From Eretmocerus hayati (taxonomy: Eukaryota > Arthropoda > Insecta > Hymenoptera > Aphelinidae), in the NCBI GenBank assembly GCA_029851415.1, contig CM056742.1, positions 133,908,715-133,972,714 on the forward strand: a DNA stretch of 64,000 nucleotides, in the 5' to 3' direction. A model generated the notes under the pieces. That model was not told where the DNA came from and made no database searches. It worked only from the letters and a program-made list of their open reading frames with translations. Below are positions 47,933-59,986 of this stretch, in pieces (the first letter of the stretch is position 1; every line of letters starts with the position of its first letter). Made by a program: the position numbers and the translations under genes.

Positions 47933-49168
47933 ATGGCAGAAACGACGGTTAACGAAAATGTTTGTGCTCCTAATTTAATTGGAGAGTCCTCCAAAAAGCC
48001 TCATTCCGACAAAATTTTGTATCAGCAATTAGGTTTGAGTAGCATCGATACTATAGCATCTATCGATGCTGGAGGTAATGGTTTTACATTCGGCACATCT
48101 TACCAAACTGAGCATAAGAAGATGGTTCTGCATGGGGATCCGCAAGAAACTTTCTCAGTTGACCAGTCTATAAAGATAACGACAACTACGGGTAACTCTG
48201 ATGGGACTCCTGAAAATACAGAGCTACTCCATATCATCCAGGATATTAATCTTAAATTTGATAATTATGTCCATGAAATATCTCGAAAATACTGTTACCA
48301 AATCCGAGTGATCACTGAGACACAAGTAGGGTATGAGGAAACCTACATTGGTGTCCATACTAGATGCGATGCCCTCCTCCATGTTAAAGATAGATCTTAT
48401 AGGCTTTTCAGAGTGAAGCCTCATAGCAAAACTGTGATTAAAAAGTTTCACCTGATCATACATAGATTCAACAGTGATCTTGAGACCTCTCTTGAAAAAG
48501 AGTGTAGTGTTGGAAGAGTTTTGATGGATGATGAAGCTACCAGCGATGCATCAGTAATAGTGGGCGATAGAGTGATTCCAGTGCACAAATGCATTCTAGC
48601 TTCTAAAAGCGAGGTATTCAAAGCAATGTTTGCTCACAATATGAAGGAAAATCTTGAAGGAATAGTCAAAATTGATGAATTTGATGCTGAAATAATAGAG
48701 GAGCTAATTAAGTATGTTTATACACAAAAATCAACAAGGTTACCTGAAATTTCCAGAGAGCTCTTTGAGGCAGCACATAAATATCAAATCCATGATTTAG
48801 AAGACAAATGCAAAGAATACATGATTTTCAACCTCAACTTCGATAATGCAATTGATATCTTAGATATAGCATTTCTGTACAACTTTGGCACATTCAAAAA
48901 AAAAGTCTTTGCATTCATAAAGAAGCACGAAGAAGAAATGGCAAAGAATGAAAGATATGAAGAGTATTTAGGTCGTAATATTCAAGTGAACAATGTAGCA
49001 TATAAATTGAAACTATGTGAGAAGTACAATCTTGTTATACTTAAGAAAAAATTATTTCACTTTGTTAGAGAGCATAAAAAAGATGTTGCGAAAAATGCTA
49101 ACTTTATGGATCTCTTCAAAACTCATGCATCTCTGATGGGAGAACTGTTTACTCACTTGGCAGATTGA
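47933..49168 (+). CDS. MATH/BTB domain protein (SPOP/TDPOZ-like)
   Basis: A single coding exon for 411 residues. The start is the ATG at 47933, directly after an acceptor TTTTTGCAG ending at 47926, so a 5' UTR exon lies upstream; the frame extends further left but without an ATG. Residues about 119-180 (YCYQIRVITET to FHLIIHRF) look like the second half of a degenerate MATH domain. Residues about 195-305 form a BTB/POZ domain: SDASVIVGDRVIPVHKCILA, then SKSEVFKAMF, FDAEIIEELIKYVYT and KYQIHDLEDKC. A BACK-like helical part repeats FxFxKKHxxExAKN twice at the C-terminus. In known relatives BTB binds Cullin-3 and MATH binds the substrate; the weak MATH suggests a divergent lineage-specific member. 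An AATAAA lies at about 49835. It is flanked on both sides by inverted-repeat elements. Confidence 0.88.
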   Translation: MAETTVNENVCAPNLIGESSKKPHSDKILYQQLGLSSIDTIASIDAGGNGFTFGTSYQTEHKKMVLHGDPQETFSVDQSIKITTTTGNSDGTPENTELLHIIQDINLKFDNYVHEISRKYCYQIRVITETQVGYEETYIGVHTRCDALLHVKDRSYRLFRVKPHSKTVIKKFHLIIHRFNSDLETSLEKECSVGRVLMDDEATSDASVIVGDRVIPVHKCILASKSEVFKAMFAHNMKENLEGIVKIDEFDAEIIEELIKYVYTQKSTRLPEISRELFEAAHKYQIHDLEDKCKEYMIFNLNFDNAIDILDIAFLYNFGTFKKKVFAFIKKHEEEMAKNERYEEYLGRNIQVNNVAYKLKLCEKYNLVILKKKLFHFVREHKKDVAKNANFMDLFKTHASLMGELFTHLAD

Positions 49169-50551
49169 CTAGTAAACAAACAGGATTATGGTTATACTGT
49201 GGATTTGATTGATAATAGAAAAATTCTGAGATGATGGTGTGTTAGTGACAATCATTCAACATCATACGCTTGTTTAAAAATTGCTATGACGTACACTTTC
49301 CATAGAGTCTTCTTCATTTCTTCAAATGTTATATCATAATTTAGTGTGATTAGTTACTGCTTTTATTGATTCAACAGACTTGGTTGGGAGCTATGGACCA
49401 AAATATCAAACATCTGATTGAGGATTTCTCTCAAGGCATTATTGTTGAATCTTCAATAGTATGCATGAGTGCTGTGATATTTCAATCTTTCATTTCAAAG
49501 CAGGCACCATAAAAGATTGCCATAGATTCAAGCAAGAGTATTGTCACTTGGATTACTGTCAATTAAGTAATTTTCAGTTGATTAGAAATTCATGACAAAA
49601 TTCGTTTTTTTATTTGTGCACTTTTTTCCAAGCCTGTTTCCTTTTTTCGTGTTTCCATCGATTTATTTCGCGGTATATAAGTTTCTCCAAGGAACAATTC
49701 TGTATTTCTCGAATTTTCTTTTATTTATTGTGATTTGTAATGGAATCGTATCATAGGAGTTTTGAGTTTATGTGTTTTTTGTACCACTGTTGTGACCACA
49801 AGAGTAAAATGAAAAAGTGATAAAACTAAAACAAAATAAAATGAATTGTACCACCTTTCAGCAGAATATGCAAATAGATTTTTTTACTGAGGTTTGATGA
49901 GGCCAATTAAGCTTTAGATTGAGTAAACAACAAACTCATGCTATCAACATATTTTTTTGGGTTTTCAGTTTTTTATAATTAATAATGAGTCATGTTTGTA
50001 TCAGAATATAAACGCAAAACTTGTACTCAATACTTGTGTGTACACTTGGCGGTCTTGGCTTTTTTCCGAATTCAGAACCGTGGAAAGCCGAAGCCGTCGT
50101 TCGATTCGAATGACATCGGCGCGCACGGTTCCTTTACTTTGGAGAGAATCAACTGCCTCCAAGTGTACGCGTGCCAAGTGTGCGTATACAAATTGTTCTG
50201 AACATTCTTTGTTTGTGTGGGAACCATCTGTAGGATTTCAAACGAGACAGATGCTAGAATATCTGTAAGAAGCAAGAACTTTGTATGTTCAATTACGTCA
50301 ATCGATTGAAATCTTAAAGGAACGGACAAAAGATAATAATTCTCTTCACACAGCAAAGAGGGGAATGATGTAGTGAAACTTCGTGAAGTTAAAGTAAATT
50401 CGTTACCGAAAATTAGGGTCAGTGGGGGTGTGATTATTAGGTTTTGGGAACGGAAATTATTTGTCTCTACATGGCCGGTTTCATTTTCATTTAGATTCAG
50501 GTGTTAAAACGTTTCGGAAATGGCGTGATGACGTCATATAATCTATATATA
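49169..50551. other. 3' flank of the MATH/BTB gene; no further gene recognised
   Basis: It probably includes the gene's 3' UTR, up to a possible poly-A signal near 49835. An imperfect inverted pair (GTGTACACTTGGCGG and CCTCCAAGTGTACGC) spans about 50037-50170 and may be a decayed foldback element. Confidence 0.4.
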
Positions 50552-51910
50552 TGTCGCAGGCAAAGTGATCAATTCGCCGATGTATACAGTCGCTAGCGGA
50601 TGTATACATTACCTAGGCACTGTATACAGCCGCAGTCAAAGTGTTCAAGAATCGCTGCTGCAGCGTCGGCGAATAGTTCGCCTAGGTAATGTATACTTTG
50701 ACTAGCGACTGTATACACTGCCATAGACCGACTCGGCAAAGTATTCACCGATGGCACGGGCAATGGCTTCGCCTATATAACAGGTCAATGATGGACATTT
50801 GATTCTCTATATCGGCATACGTGATTGCACCAATAAATAAGTTCCAAGGCTTATTCGAAAATTTATGCCTAAATGTTCCCAAACTATTGATGTAAAAGAT
50901 GCGTACGATTGATATTGAGACTGTGGTCAATAATAGAGAATAGAAATATGAAATTGAATTCAATCAAGACACTAATCACAAAGTCTTTTGATAATAATTG
51001 AATAGCACTTTCATTGAAAAAAAACACTTATGACTTCTAATTTGTTTGGTACTCAAAAGATTAGCTTGTCACTCATTTCGAACGCATCGTAGGCCTTCGA
51101 AATTGCTAACATCGTGTCCAACAGGTCCGAGTATGTAGAAAATCATGTCTCCGATGCGCCCTTGGCCCACTACAACGATAAGTCACCATATTCTCGCATC
51201 TACAGAATTGGCAAAAAACGTGACAATAGCTGTTTGAAGGTGAATTAGTCTCTCGCGATTGAAAAGATTTTCCCCTGTAAAGGATCAAAGCAGAGGTCGG
51301 ATCCGGCTTCTACGTCAAAAAATACACAACAAAATCATCGTCCAATAAAAGCACTACTTCTGACCCAAAATTGCTTGTCCATATATTTATTCTTCGTCAT
51401 CTTGTTAGTATCAAATCAATTGAAAGCGATGAGTCTTTTTCTTCCTAGTGAAAGTGCAATTTAATTCTTATCAAAATACTTTGTGAGTCATTTCTGAACT
51501 AATTTCAATTTTGTATACTTTTTCTCTATTATTTACCATAGTCTCAATATCAATCGTACGCATCTTTTACATTAATAGTTTGGGAACATTTAGGCATAAA
51601 TTTTCGAATAAGCCTTGGAACTTATTTATTGGTGCAATCACGTATGCCAATACAGAGAACTAAATGTCCATCATTGACCTGCTATATAGGCGAAGCCGTT
51701 GCCCGCGCCATCGGTGAATACTTTGCCGAGTCGGTCTATGGCAGTGTATACAGTCGCTAGTCAAAGTATACATTACCTAGGCGAACTATTCGCCGACGCT
51801 GCAGCAGCGATTTTTGAACACTTTGACTGCGGCTGTATACAATGCCTAGGTAATGTATACATCCGCTAGCGACTGTATACATCGGCGAATTGATCACTTT
51901 GCCTGCGACA
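50552..51910. mobile_element. Long-TIR foldback element rich in GTATAC motifs
   Basis: The left arm (50552 to about 50941) and right arm (about 51523 to 51910) are inverted copies of about 390 bases. They begin TGTCGCAGGCAAAGTGATC and end GATCACTTTGCCTGCGACA. Each arm has several TGTATAC palindromes in its outer part, mixed with CTAGCG and CCTAGG. Pairing continues through GTTTGGGAACATTTAGGC and AATCGTACGCATC. The ~580-base interior has no convincing transposase frame. The superfamily is unknown and no target duplication is clear. Confidence 0.85.
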
Positions 51911-51916
51911 TGTATA

Positions 51917-53373
51917 CAGTACCTTTCATAAATAATGGATCATACATACCTGCACTATTTTGATGATATCTCCGGTCCCCTTGGGTTTACAGGAATTTTG
52001 AAAGAAGCATCTTAAAGGTCTTGAAAAAACCTTTCGATCAATGTGATGCGAAAATTTTTTTTGGATTTTTTCATGCCTCAAAATCGATGATAAAAATTGA
52101 AAAATTTTTCACTTCAATCAATCACCTGTCATTTTTAAGGAAGTGGCTCGATCGAAAAAATTCTCTTGTAGCTCTTTTCAAGACCTTGAAAATCCTTTTT
52201 CCAAAATTTTTCTACGACTTTCCTGGTCCAAATTAGAACCATATTGTGATTGACATGTTACGCGTGCGAATGCATATAATTGATGAGAGACGAGTAGGCC
52301 TGATATTTTCATTTTTCCATTCACCAGTCAGAAAATCATCATTCGAAACTGTGATAAAACATATTTTCTATGTAAAATTGTCTGAATTTTCAGATAATGA
52401 AGTTAGAATCCCTCTAGGGGGCGACCGAAGCAAGTTATAAGTAATTTTTCATCGAGAATTTGGATTTTCTCGGGTAATTCTGTTTTTACGAGCTTTTAAA
52501 ATTCGCCATTCACTACAAAACTCTGATCTCGGCATGATGAATGGGTTTTGTGGATTGTTATCGATCATATGGTATGTGGACAAAAACGATTGCAACACCA
52601 ATACTGGTTACTGGTTGTACTTTAGTTGAAAATGTGGAGTATTGAGGCTATTTGATCGCTACCAACCAACGAGGAGAATCTATTCCATACAAAGTTCGTT
52701 TTGGTCCACATACCATATGATCGATACCAATCCACAAAACCCATCCATCATGCCGAGATCAGAGTTTTGTAGTGAATGGCGAATTTTAAAAGCTCGTAAA
52801 AACAGAATTACCCGAGAAAATCTAAATTCTCGATGAAAAATTACTTATAACTTGCTTCGGTCGCCCCCTAGAGGGATTCTGACTTCATTTTCTGAAAATT
52901 TAGACAATTTTACATAGAAAATATGTTTTATCACAGTTTCGAATGATGATTTTCTGACTGGTGAATGGAAAAATGAAAATATCAGGCCTACTCGTCTCTC
53001 ATCAATTATATGCATTCGCACGCGTAACATGTCAATCGCAATATTCTAATTTGGAACAGAAAGGTCGTAGAAAAATTTTGAAAAAAGGATTTTCAAGGTC
53101 TTGAAGAGAGCTACAAAATGCCGAAAGAATTTTTTCGATCGAGCCACTTCCTTAAAAATGACAGGTGATTGATTGAAGTGAAAAGGTTTTCAATTTTCAT
53201 CATCGATTTTGAGGCATGAAAAAATCCAAAAAATTTCTTAGCATCCCATGGATCGAAAGGTTTTTTTGAGACCTTTAAGATGCTTTTTTCAAAATTTCTG
53301 TAAACCCAAGGGGACCGAAGATATCATCAAAATAGTGCAGGTATGTATGATCCATTATTTATGAAAGGTACTG
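51917..53373. mobile_element. Long-TIR element with TA borders
   Basis: The ends CAGTACCTTTCATAAATAAT and the reverse complement are each bordered by TA (51915-51916 and 53374-53375), which suggests a Tc1/mariner-type family. The arms are about 670 bases (51917-52589 and about 52697-53373) with roughly one difference in 15-20 bases; the ~107-base centre is unpaired. Each arm carries an open frame of about 60 codons (52246-52440 plus, 52845-53030 minus) with nearly the same translation. No transposase was recognised. Confidence 0.85.
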
Positions 53374-53379
53374 TATATC

Positions 53380-54024
53380 GGTAGTTCCGCGGAAACTTCG
53401 GTATTTGAGGGTCGAAAATGTGCCAGCGCTAAATCTTACTTCGGAAAAAATTTAGCAAAACTAAATTTTTTCCGAAAAGTACTCCGCAAAGTGTGAAAAT
53501 CCATTTTTTTCGAAATTCCGAGGCATGGAAAAGTTGAGCCTGACGATCTACTTTAAGAATATGTCGGTGCGGAAAAGTGTAGAATGAGGCAAATTCACTT
53601 TTATCGAGGAAAACTGAAGGAGTAAAATTTTAGGCAAAACTGTGCCACAAAATGTATGTACTCAGCGTACACACAAAAAGTGGTCTTTGGGCTCTCATAG
53701 TAATAGGATTTGATACTTGATACCATTAAATTTGATAAGTTTGCCCGCCCGAAACCTGAGTGAGCCTCTCGGTGGTGCTATACACTCAGAAAGGCCTAAA
53801 AGAGGAAGAACCACAACACACGGACCTGACATTTTGACCCCTTTTTCGATGATAATTTTTTTGGCGGCCCGGGATCGCCAATCTAACGATTACGCCAAAA
53901 AGCGCACCAAAAAATACGTCGAAAATGACGTTTGGGATTTTTTCCTCAGGCGTTTTAAGGGTTTGTACAAGCAGGCCAGGCCTGAAGCAGGCACACATTA
54001 TTTCAAAGTTTCCACGGAACTACC
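53380..54024. mobile_element. Short-TIR DNA element
   Basis: The ends GGTAGTTCCGCGGAAACTT and AAGTTTCCACGGAACTACC are inverted repeats of about 19 bases with one mismatch. It starts six bases after the previous element. The interior has a 104-codon plus frame at 53717-54031 that runs through the right end and has no known motif, so it is probably non-autonomous. Confidence 0.65.
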
Positions 54025-57000
54025 CATATAACGCACCAATGTAAAGTTTGTCTGTTTCAAGTTAACGTAGTTACGAGAATCAATTCTCCTCGGCGGACAA
54101 TTAACGAAGGAAAAATATTTTTCGTACATAAAATGGTATTGACAAATGAGATGATACAACTGATCAAGGACGAAATCTATTTCCTAATTAGAAAAATTCT
54201 GTAGTAAATTCACAATGCTTGGTATAATTTATTTTCAGTGGAGGTGAAACATTACAGAACCATCGCCAACGTGGGCGAATGCTATTTTAATAATAATTCT
54301 TTTTAAAAATAGAAGAAATACAAAGTTATTGCCAACGTTACCGTGCAAATGCATTGTAGGGCGTAATTAATCAAAATCACCAATGGGATAACATATTCTA
54401 CGAGACAAGATGTTCGCACTGAAGCTCGCTGCGAAATATTCGTCTTCTCTCGGAGACGATCGTAAAGTACGCAAGCGGTAAATATCCATTTGTCGCAGGG
54501 AATAAAATTCTCTGTCCTCGTAATCCTCGCGTGAAATCGCGCGTAATTACAGTGACAAACAAAGAGGCGCGATAGCAACGAGTGTTCTCTCGTACACGGA
54601 TAGCGCACTCTTCTCGCGCATTAAAATCTAAATTACCCTCTCGCGGGATTACGCGTGATGAGGCTGCGCTGCATCAGATCTCTCTCTCGACTCTACGCAT
54701 AAATACGGATTTCCACACCTTGCTCTCGGGTCGTTTTTCTCATCGGATTCAAGAGAGCTACAGAAATAGAAGGTGATGTACATACAACGAAACAAGGGGG
54801 TGATTCTAAAGTGGTACGCGTGAATGAAGACGTGTGTTGTATTATATGATGGTATGAGAGGGTACAGAGAGCGCAGGGTGAGAGGGCAAACAGAAAAGAT
54901 AAACTTGCGTCAAATGACTTTGGCAAACGTGCTCGCTGACTTGGCAGATGTATGTCAGTGTATCTATATAACACAAGGGTGGTTTGTGACGAGTTGCGAG
55001 CGAAGGGCTTGCCCAGCTGGTGCATTATCTCTAGTAAAAGTGTGGACACAGGTGTGCAGCACTGCAACGAAATTAGTGCACTCGACTCTACTATCATAAG
55101 TTGTGTTTTGAATCGTGTTTTTTGCGCTAGTGACACTTTTAGCAGAGAGTTTTGTTAACTTTCTTCCTCGAGGATTTTTGAGATCAATTGCTTAAAGAAA
55201 ATTTATCAAAAATTTGTCAACGGCCAGATATACAAAAAATTGAATAAGCCAGGCCTAATTACATCGCACCCACAGTCAACATTAATCATTTTACTATGAT
55301 CGAAGCAAAAATGACATAATCTTTATAGTAAGAATTGTATACTCTTTAGTAAATTACTACAGCTGATATTGGATGCTTTTGCAAGGAATGATTAATTTAG
55401 CCAAGATAATATTATCATTACACTCCTAATTGAGAGATTGCAAAAGCCATGATTGATGCTCTTAATTATCGTCACCTTGAAGATAACGATCAGCAATGAG
55501 TTAGTGAGGATCAACTGTGTGTGATGCAATTTTCTCACGAGCATCCTCATTAGTAATTGAGAACCCTTGATGCACCGAATCGAGCCAGCCGTGTATACCT
55601 ACTTTCTTTGCTACTTTCAAACTCGAACCTTTCCACGCGAACTGGCCTAAAGTTCGTCTCTCAAATACTCCTTTTGAAACTTAAAAGCTGGTACTTACAT
55701 CCCAGAAGACCGTCCAGAGCCCAAGGACGGGCGCAAAAAACACCTGCTCTTTTGACGATCTAGGATGTGAGTTTCTGCATCAAAGGATGTAACTATGTAT
55801 TTGAAATGCAAAAGTTTTGTCTGATCTATCATTTATGTACGTGAATCACAGTTCGCGTTACCTCAATCTCGATTACTGAACTTTACTTTATTGAATTGTT
55901 ACGATTTAACTCTGAGACATTGTAGAGTGAATTACAGAATAATTATTTGATTTACTTTCACAACAAGTTTCTTTTTGAACCTATCAAAAAATTGAACCTT
56001 TGAAGGGAAGAGAGCCCTTCTAGGATTCTAAAGGAGTGTTAGCTGAATCGAAACTAGTAGCCCCAGATCTTATACGTCTACATGTTTTGCAGGAATATAA
56101 CTTGCAGAAGTGCAAAGTGAGGTTTGAATTTCTATTTGCTCTCGGCAATTAAAAAATAATTACATGACAGCTAGAAAAATTCAACACAGCTTGTGATGGA
56201 TTATTAATTTCAGCATTGTAAAAGGTCACCCGCTAGAACGCTTGCTTCGCTCAATGTGGGACACAGTTCATTTTCAGCAATCATGAAACTGAATTCAACT
56301 AAAAGCTGCTTAATTTCTTATTTCAATTCTCCGCGCATTGTCCGTAACATTTTTAACAACTTCTCCCAAGCATTCGCAATGAAACAAATTTCATCACAGG
56401 ATTCTTCTAAAAAATAAAGCTTGAAAGCTTCTTAGTCCGACAAACAAATCTTCCAAGACCACAAAATATACCACCCCATACCATTATTTCACCCTCACCC
56501 TCACTCAGCCCACTATACAGTACAAAAGTTCTTTGGACATTGATTGAACATTTCAATTCCAAGTATAACAGCGGAAACAAATAAGTAGCTCGTTTCGCAA
56601 TGTAGTACCCATCATATAATAAGAGCACTCAAACTTCTCTTGCACTGGCTTATTTTTAAAGTTTTTCATCAAGAGGGTGTTGAAGGGCTTTGGCCGAGTA
56701 CAAGTACCCAGAGAGCACCATTAGTTCGTCCCTTCTCCCTCTCTCTCTCTCTCTCTTTGCGGTCCAGAGAAGCTGGTGGCCGCGAAACAGGTATGCTCTG
56801 CTCTCGAGTATAAGTTATAATCCAGGTCTTCGTAATTTATCGCGGTATACGGCCTCTTCTCCCATATAGCTCCTCGCAACCTCTTAATCAAGTGAATCGA
56901 GAGACGTTGTGGTGTATGGAGGGGTTCTGACGATGCTCGTCCCAAACTATAAAGCGGGCGGAAATTACCGCGAAGCATCAGCAGCAGCAAACTTGCTCGT

Positions 57001-59986
57001 TGACTTATAAGGAGCACAACGGATCAGTTGAGAAATTTCATTTGACACCTTGTATCGTAATAAAACACGACTCAAAAATCATCACCCTAATTAAATTTTG
57101 ATCGGAGTAGTGGTACAAAATGATTCTACACTTATTATCACCAATTTTATGATAACTTTGAAACAGCGTGGAGATGAGGTCCTACAGAAATTAGGAAATT
57201 AGCTATGAGGATTAGATCTAGATTCATTTCACAACATTTTTATTCACGAATTAGCAGTTTTCGACAACTTAACCCATTCTACATCAATGCCTATAGGGCG
57301 TAAAGAGTAACAGAAAAGTGGCAATAATTTTTATACGATTTGGTGAAAAAATTATCTGAAAAAATTTAAAAAAAAAAATAACTTAGTCTACAAGAATCAA
57401 AATCCCATAGGAATTATACTGAAAATTTTTTCAACAAGCCTTCTAGGGGTGAAAAACATAACAGTTTCAAAACATTCATTTGCACTTTTTTTGCCTATTT
57501 TGGACCCAAAACACGTTTTCTGATTGAAAGAAAAAAAATTCTATTTGTCAAAATTGATTCGTGTGGAAAGATTTAACCCTATCGTTGATTTCATTCATTA
57601 CAGTGATGGAGATGCTCAAAACCAGAATTTTTTCATAATTTTAGTTGCATACATCATGAATATCTGAGAAATTCCAAAAGAATCTCTGTCAATCTTACAA
57701 AAATATCCACAGTATGGTATAAAGTCTCTACATCCTCCTATTTTGGGAAAAAATTGAACAAATAAAAAAATTTCGATTTCATTATTTTTACGTTTTTTGT
57801 GACCAAAACAACTAGTCATTGACATCTTTTGTGTCAGGAAATTTTTCCGGGACCGGGAAATGAGCTCTAGTGTGAGTGGGTTTGGAAAATTTAGAGAGGG
57901 AAACCTACTTTCTTAATTTGACTATTTTCTCCTGACTCTTTCTAATGCAAATACGCAGGTAGATTCGATCATGAAACTATGGGTGTATTTAGTATTTATA
58001 GAATATTCATTCATTAGTTTTGGATCCATTACATTATTATGATTCAGTAACATTAAATTTTGTTCAAATAAATTGAATAGATCGAGGCATACATCCGACA
58101 ATAAAAATTTCCTTTTGTGCACCTTCCTTCAACCCATTAACAAAGAATTTTGAGATGATTGTGGGAATATTGTTTGTCAAGTGATGCACTCTTTGATGAT
58201 CTGAATTATAATGCAACTGCGAGTGAAAACTGCGACAGTATGCACAAGTTCATGCTCAAAAATGATGTTAACAAACCCATATTTGAAGCGAGGTATTTCT
58301 AACAGATCGATGGAAATGGGAATCAAGAACCAAAAAGTATCTACTCTCACAGAAACTTGGCCATCACTACAAATGTTGACTAATGACACTTTGTTAAGAC
58401 AAATCACTAATTTAAAAAAAACTGAAGGGTCATAAAATGATGGCGCAACTCTGGTTGCAAAAGTCATTTAAAAAGAAATATTGAAAGCTTCGTCTCAAGA
58501 ATAATAAGGACTCGTGATTGACGAGTGTCCGCGAACCATCACTAATGAACAACTCTGACCATTTGATGATCAATTAAAGACGTTCAAGGTTTAACATTCA
58601 CTTTCGCTGACCTCATACCACAAACAATCCTAAGATTTAAAATTTTTATTCATCTTTTATTGGCATTCAAAGTGACCCCTCAAAAAGCTACCCTGAATGC
58701 TCAACCAACTGATTATGGAATCATCATTGCAGTCGACATACAACATAAACTCCTCAAACTTTTCAACTACCTGTGTGCTTATTCGTATATGCTTTGCTCT
58801 CCACAATAGAGGTGGTACATCAGTACAAGTACATCACACACATGAAACAGCAATTACAATACCAGCGTGTCGGAATCGTAAAACTGCTTGTCAATTGCAC
58901 TACCATCACAGTTTGAAATTGCACTCTCGAGTCCTTGAAGTGAGTGTAAAAAGGACTCGCCAGCTTCTAATTAGCGTCATTTACAGCCTCTGTGCCAATG
59001 TACATTGTTACAAAGACTGCCATTTGAAAAGTGAAATGGAAAAATCGTAAAAGCATATCGGAACGTGAAAGCCATCTTCAAGATATCGCGCAGTTCTGTA
59101 GAATAAGTGATCTACTCAGAGAAATTACTCTCATGTATTGAGCAACGACAAAGTGGAAATTTATTAAGGACGTTTCTTCACAGATCGAGAATAATTTTTT
59201 TCCTCATTAAAAAAAACAACCATTCCATTACACTGGGAATTGCAACTGCATTATTCCGTATTTCAAAGGCGGATAATTGTATCACAAAAATCAAAGCGTT
59301 TTATATCAAGAAAAGAACAATTTACTCTATGATAGATCTTGCATGAATCAATTTTTTCTCATTTTAGAAATGTTGGGTAATTTTTTTTTAATGGCAATCA
59401 ATTTTATAAACGTTTTGAAAGCACTAAAAAATTTCAGGTTTCCAAATTGTGAATTAGGAGCATACGAAAGATTAAATGAAGTCCGGATTCAAAAATATTG
59501 AATGTAGAGGTCATCCACAAACTACGTAGGCACCTTTAAGTTTAGTAACTTTTTACCCTTACCCCCTTTCCGTAGTTCTCCGTAGCTTTTTTGAGAAAGT
59601 TATTTAAAAAATTCTTACGGCAGAGAGTACTGAGAGCTCATTATTATTCAAAAATTTGTCTCATAAAATATCGAGCTACGTGACTTCGCAGTAAAGTTCT
59701 CTATTCTCTCAAAAATGCTCTCAGATTCTAGTTCAAGTCCTACATACACCAACAAAGCATGATATTGATCATATTTTTGCACCCAGTAGGATTCCACGTG
59801 AGGGGACATTTCATGCAAATGTGATAGTTGAGTCCAATACAGTAGCACAGGAAGAGTTTAAACACCAGATCATTCACGTGGTCGGATTATGAATCAGGAA
59901 AAATCGCAGTTCAAGCATCTTCCTTGTGAAAATATGTACATTTTGTAGAACCGTAAGATACCAGAAGACTGATTATAAAGTGCGTG
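54025..59986. other. No gene recognised
   Basis: A stretch of CpG-containing, less AT-rich sequence at about 54420-54780 could be a promoter or exon region, but no start, splice pattern or motif supports a gene. A CT microsatellite is at 56739-56757. Frames up to 147 codons (54693-55136 minus; 58697-59050 plus) lack recognisable features. Confidence 0.4.
56739..56757. repeat. (CT)n microsatellite
   Basis: A 19-base CT run with a CT-rich approach. Confidence 0.9.
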
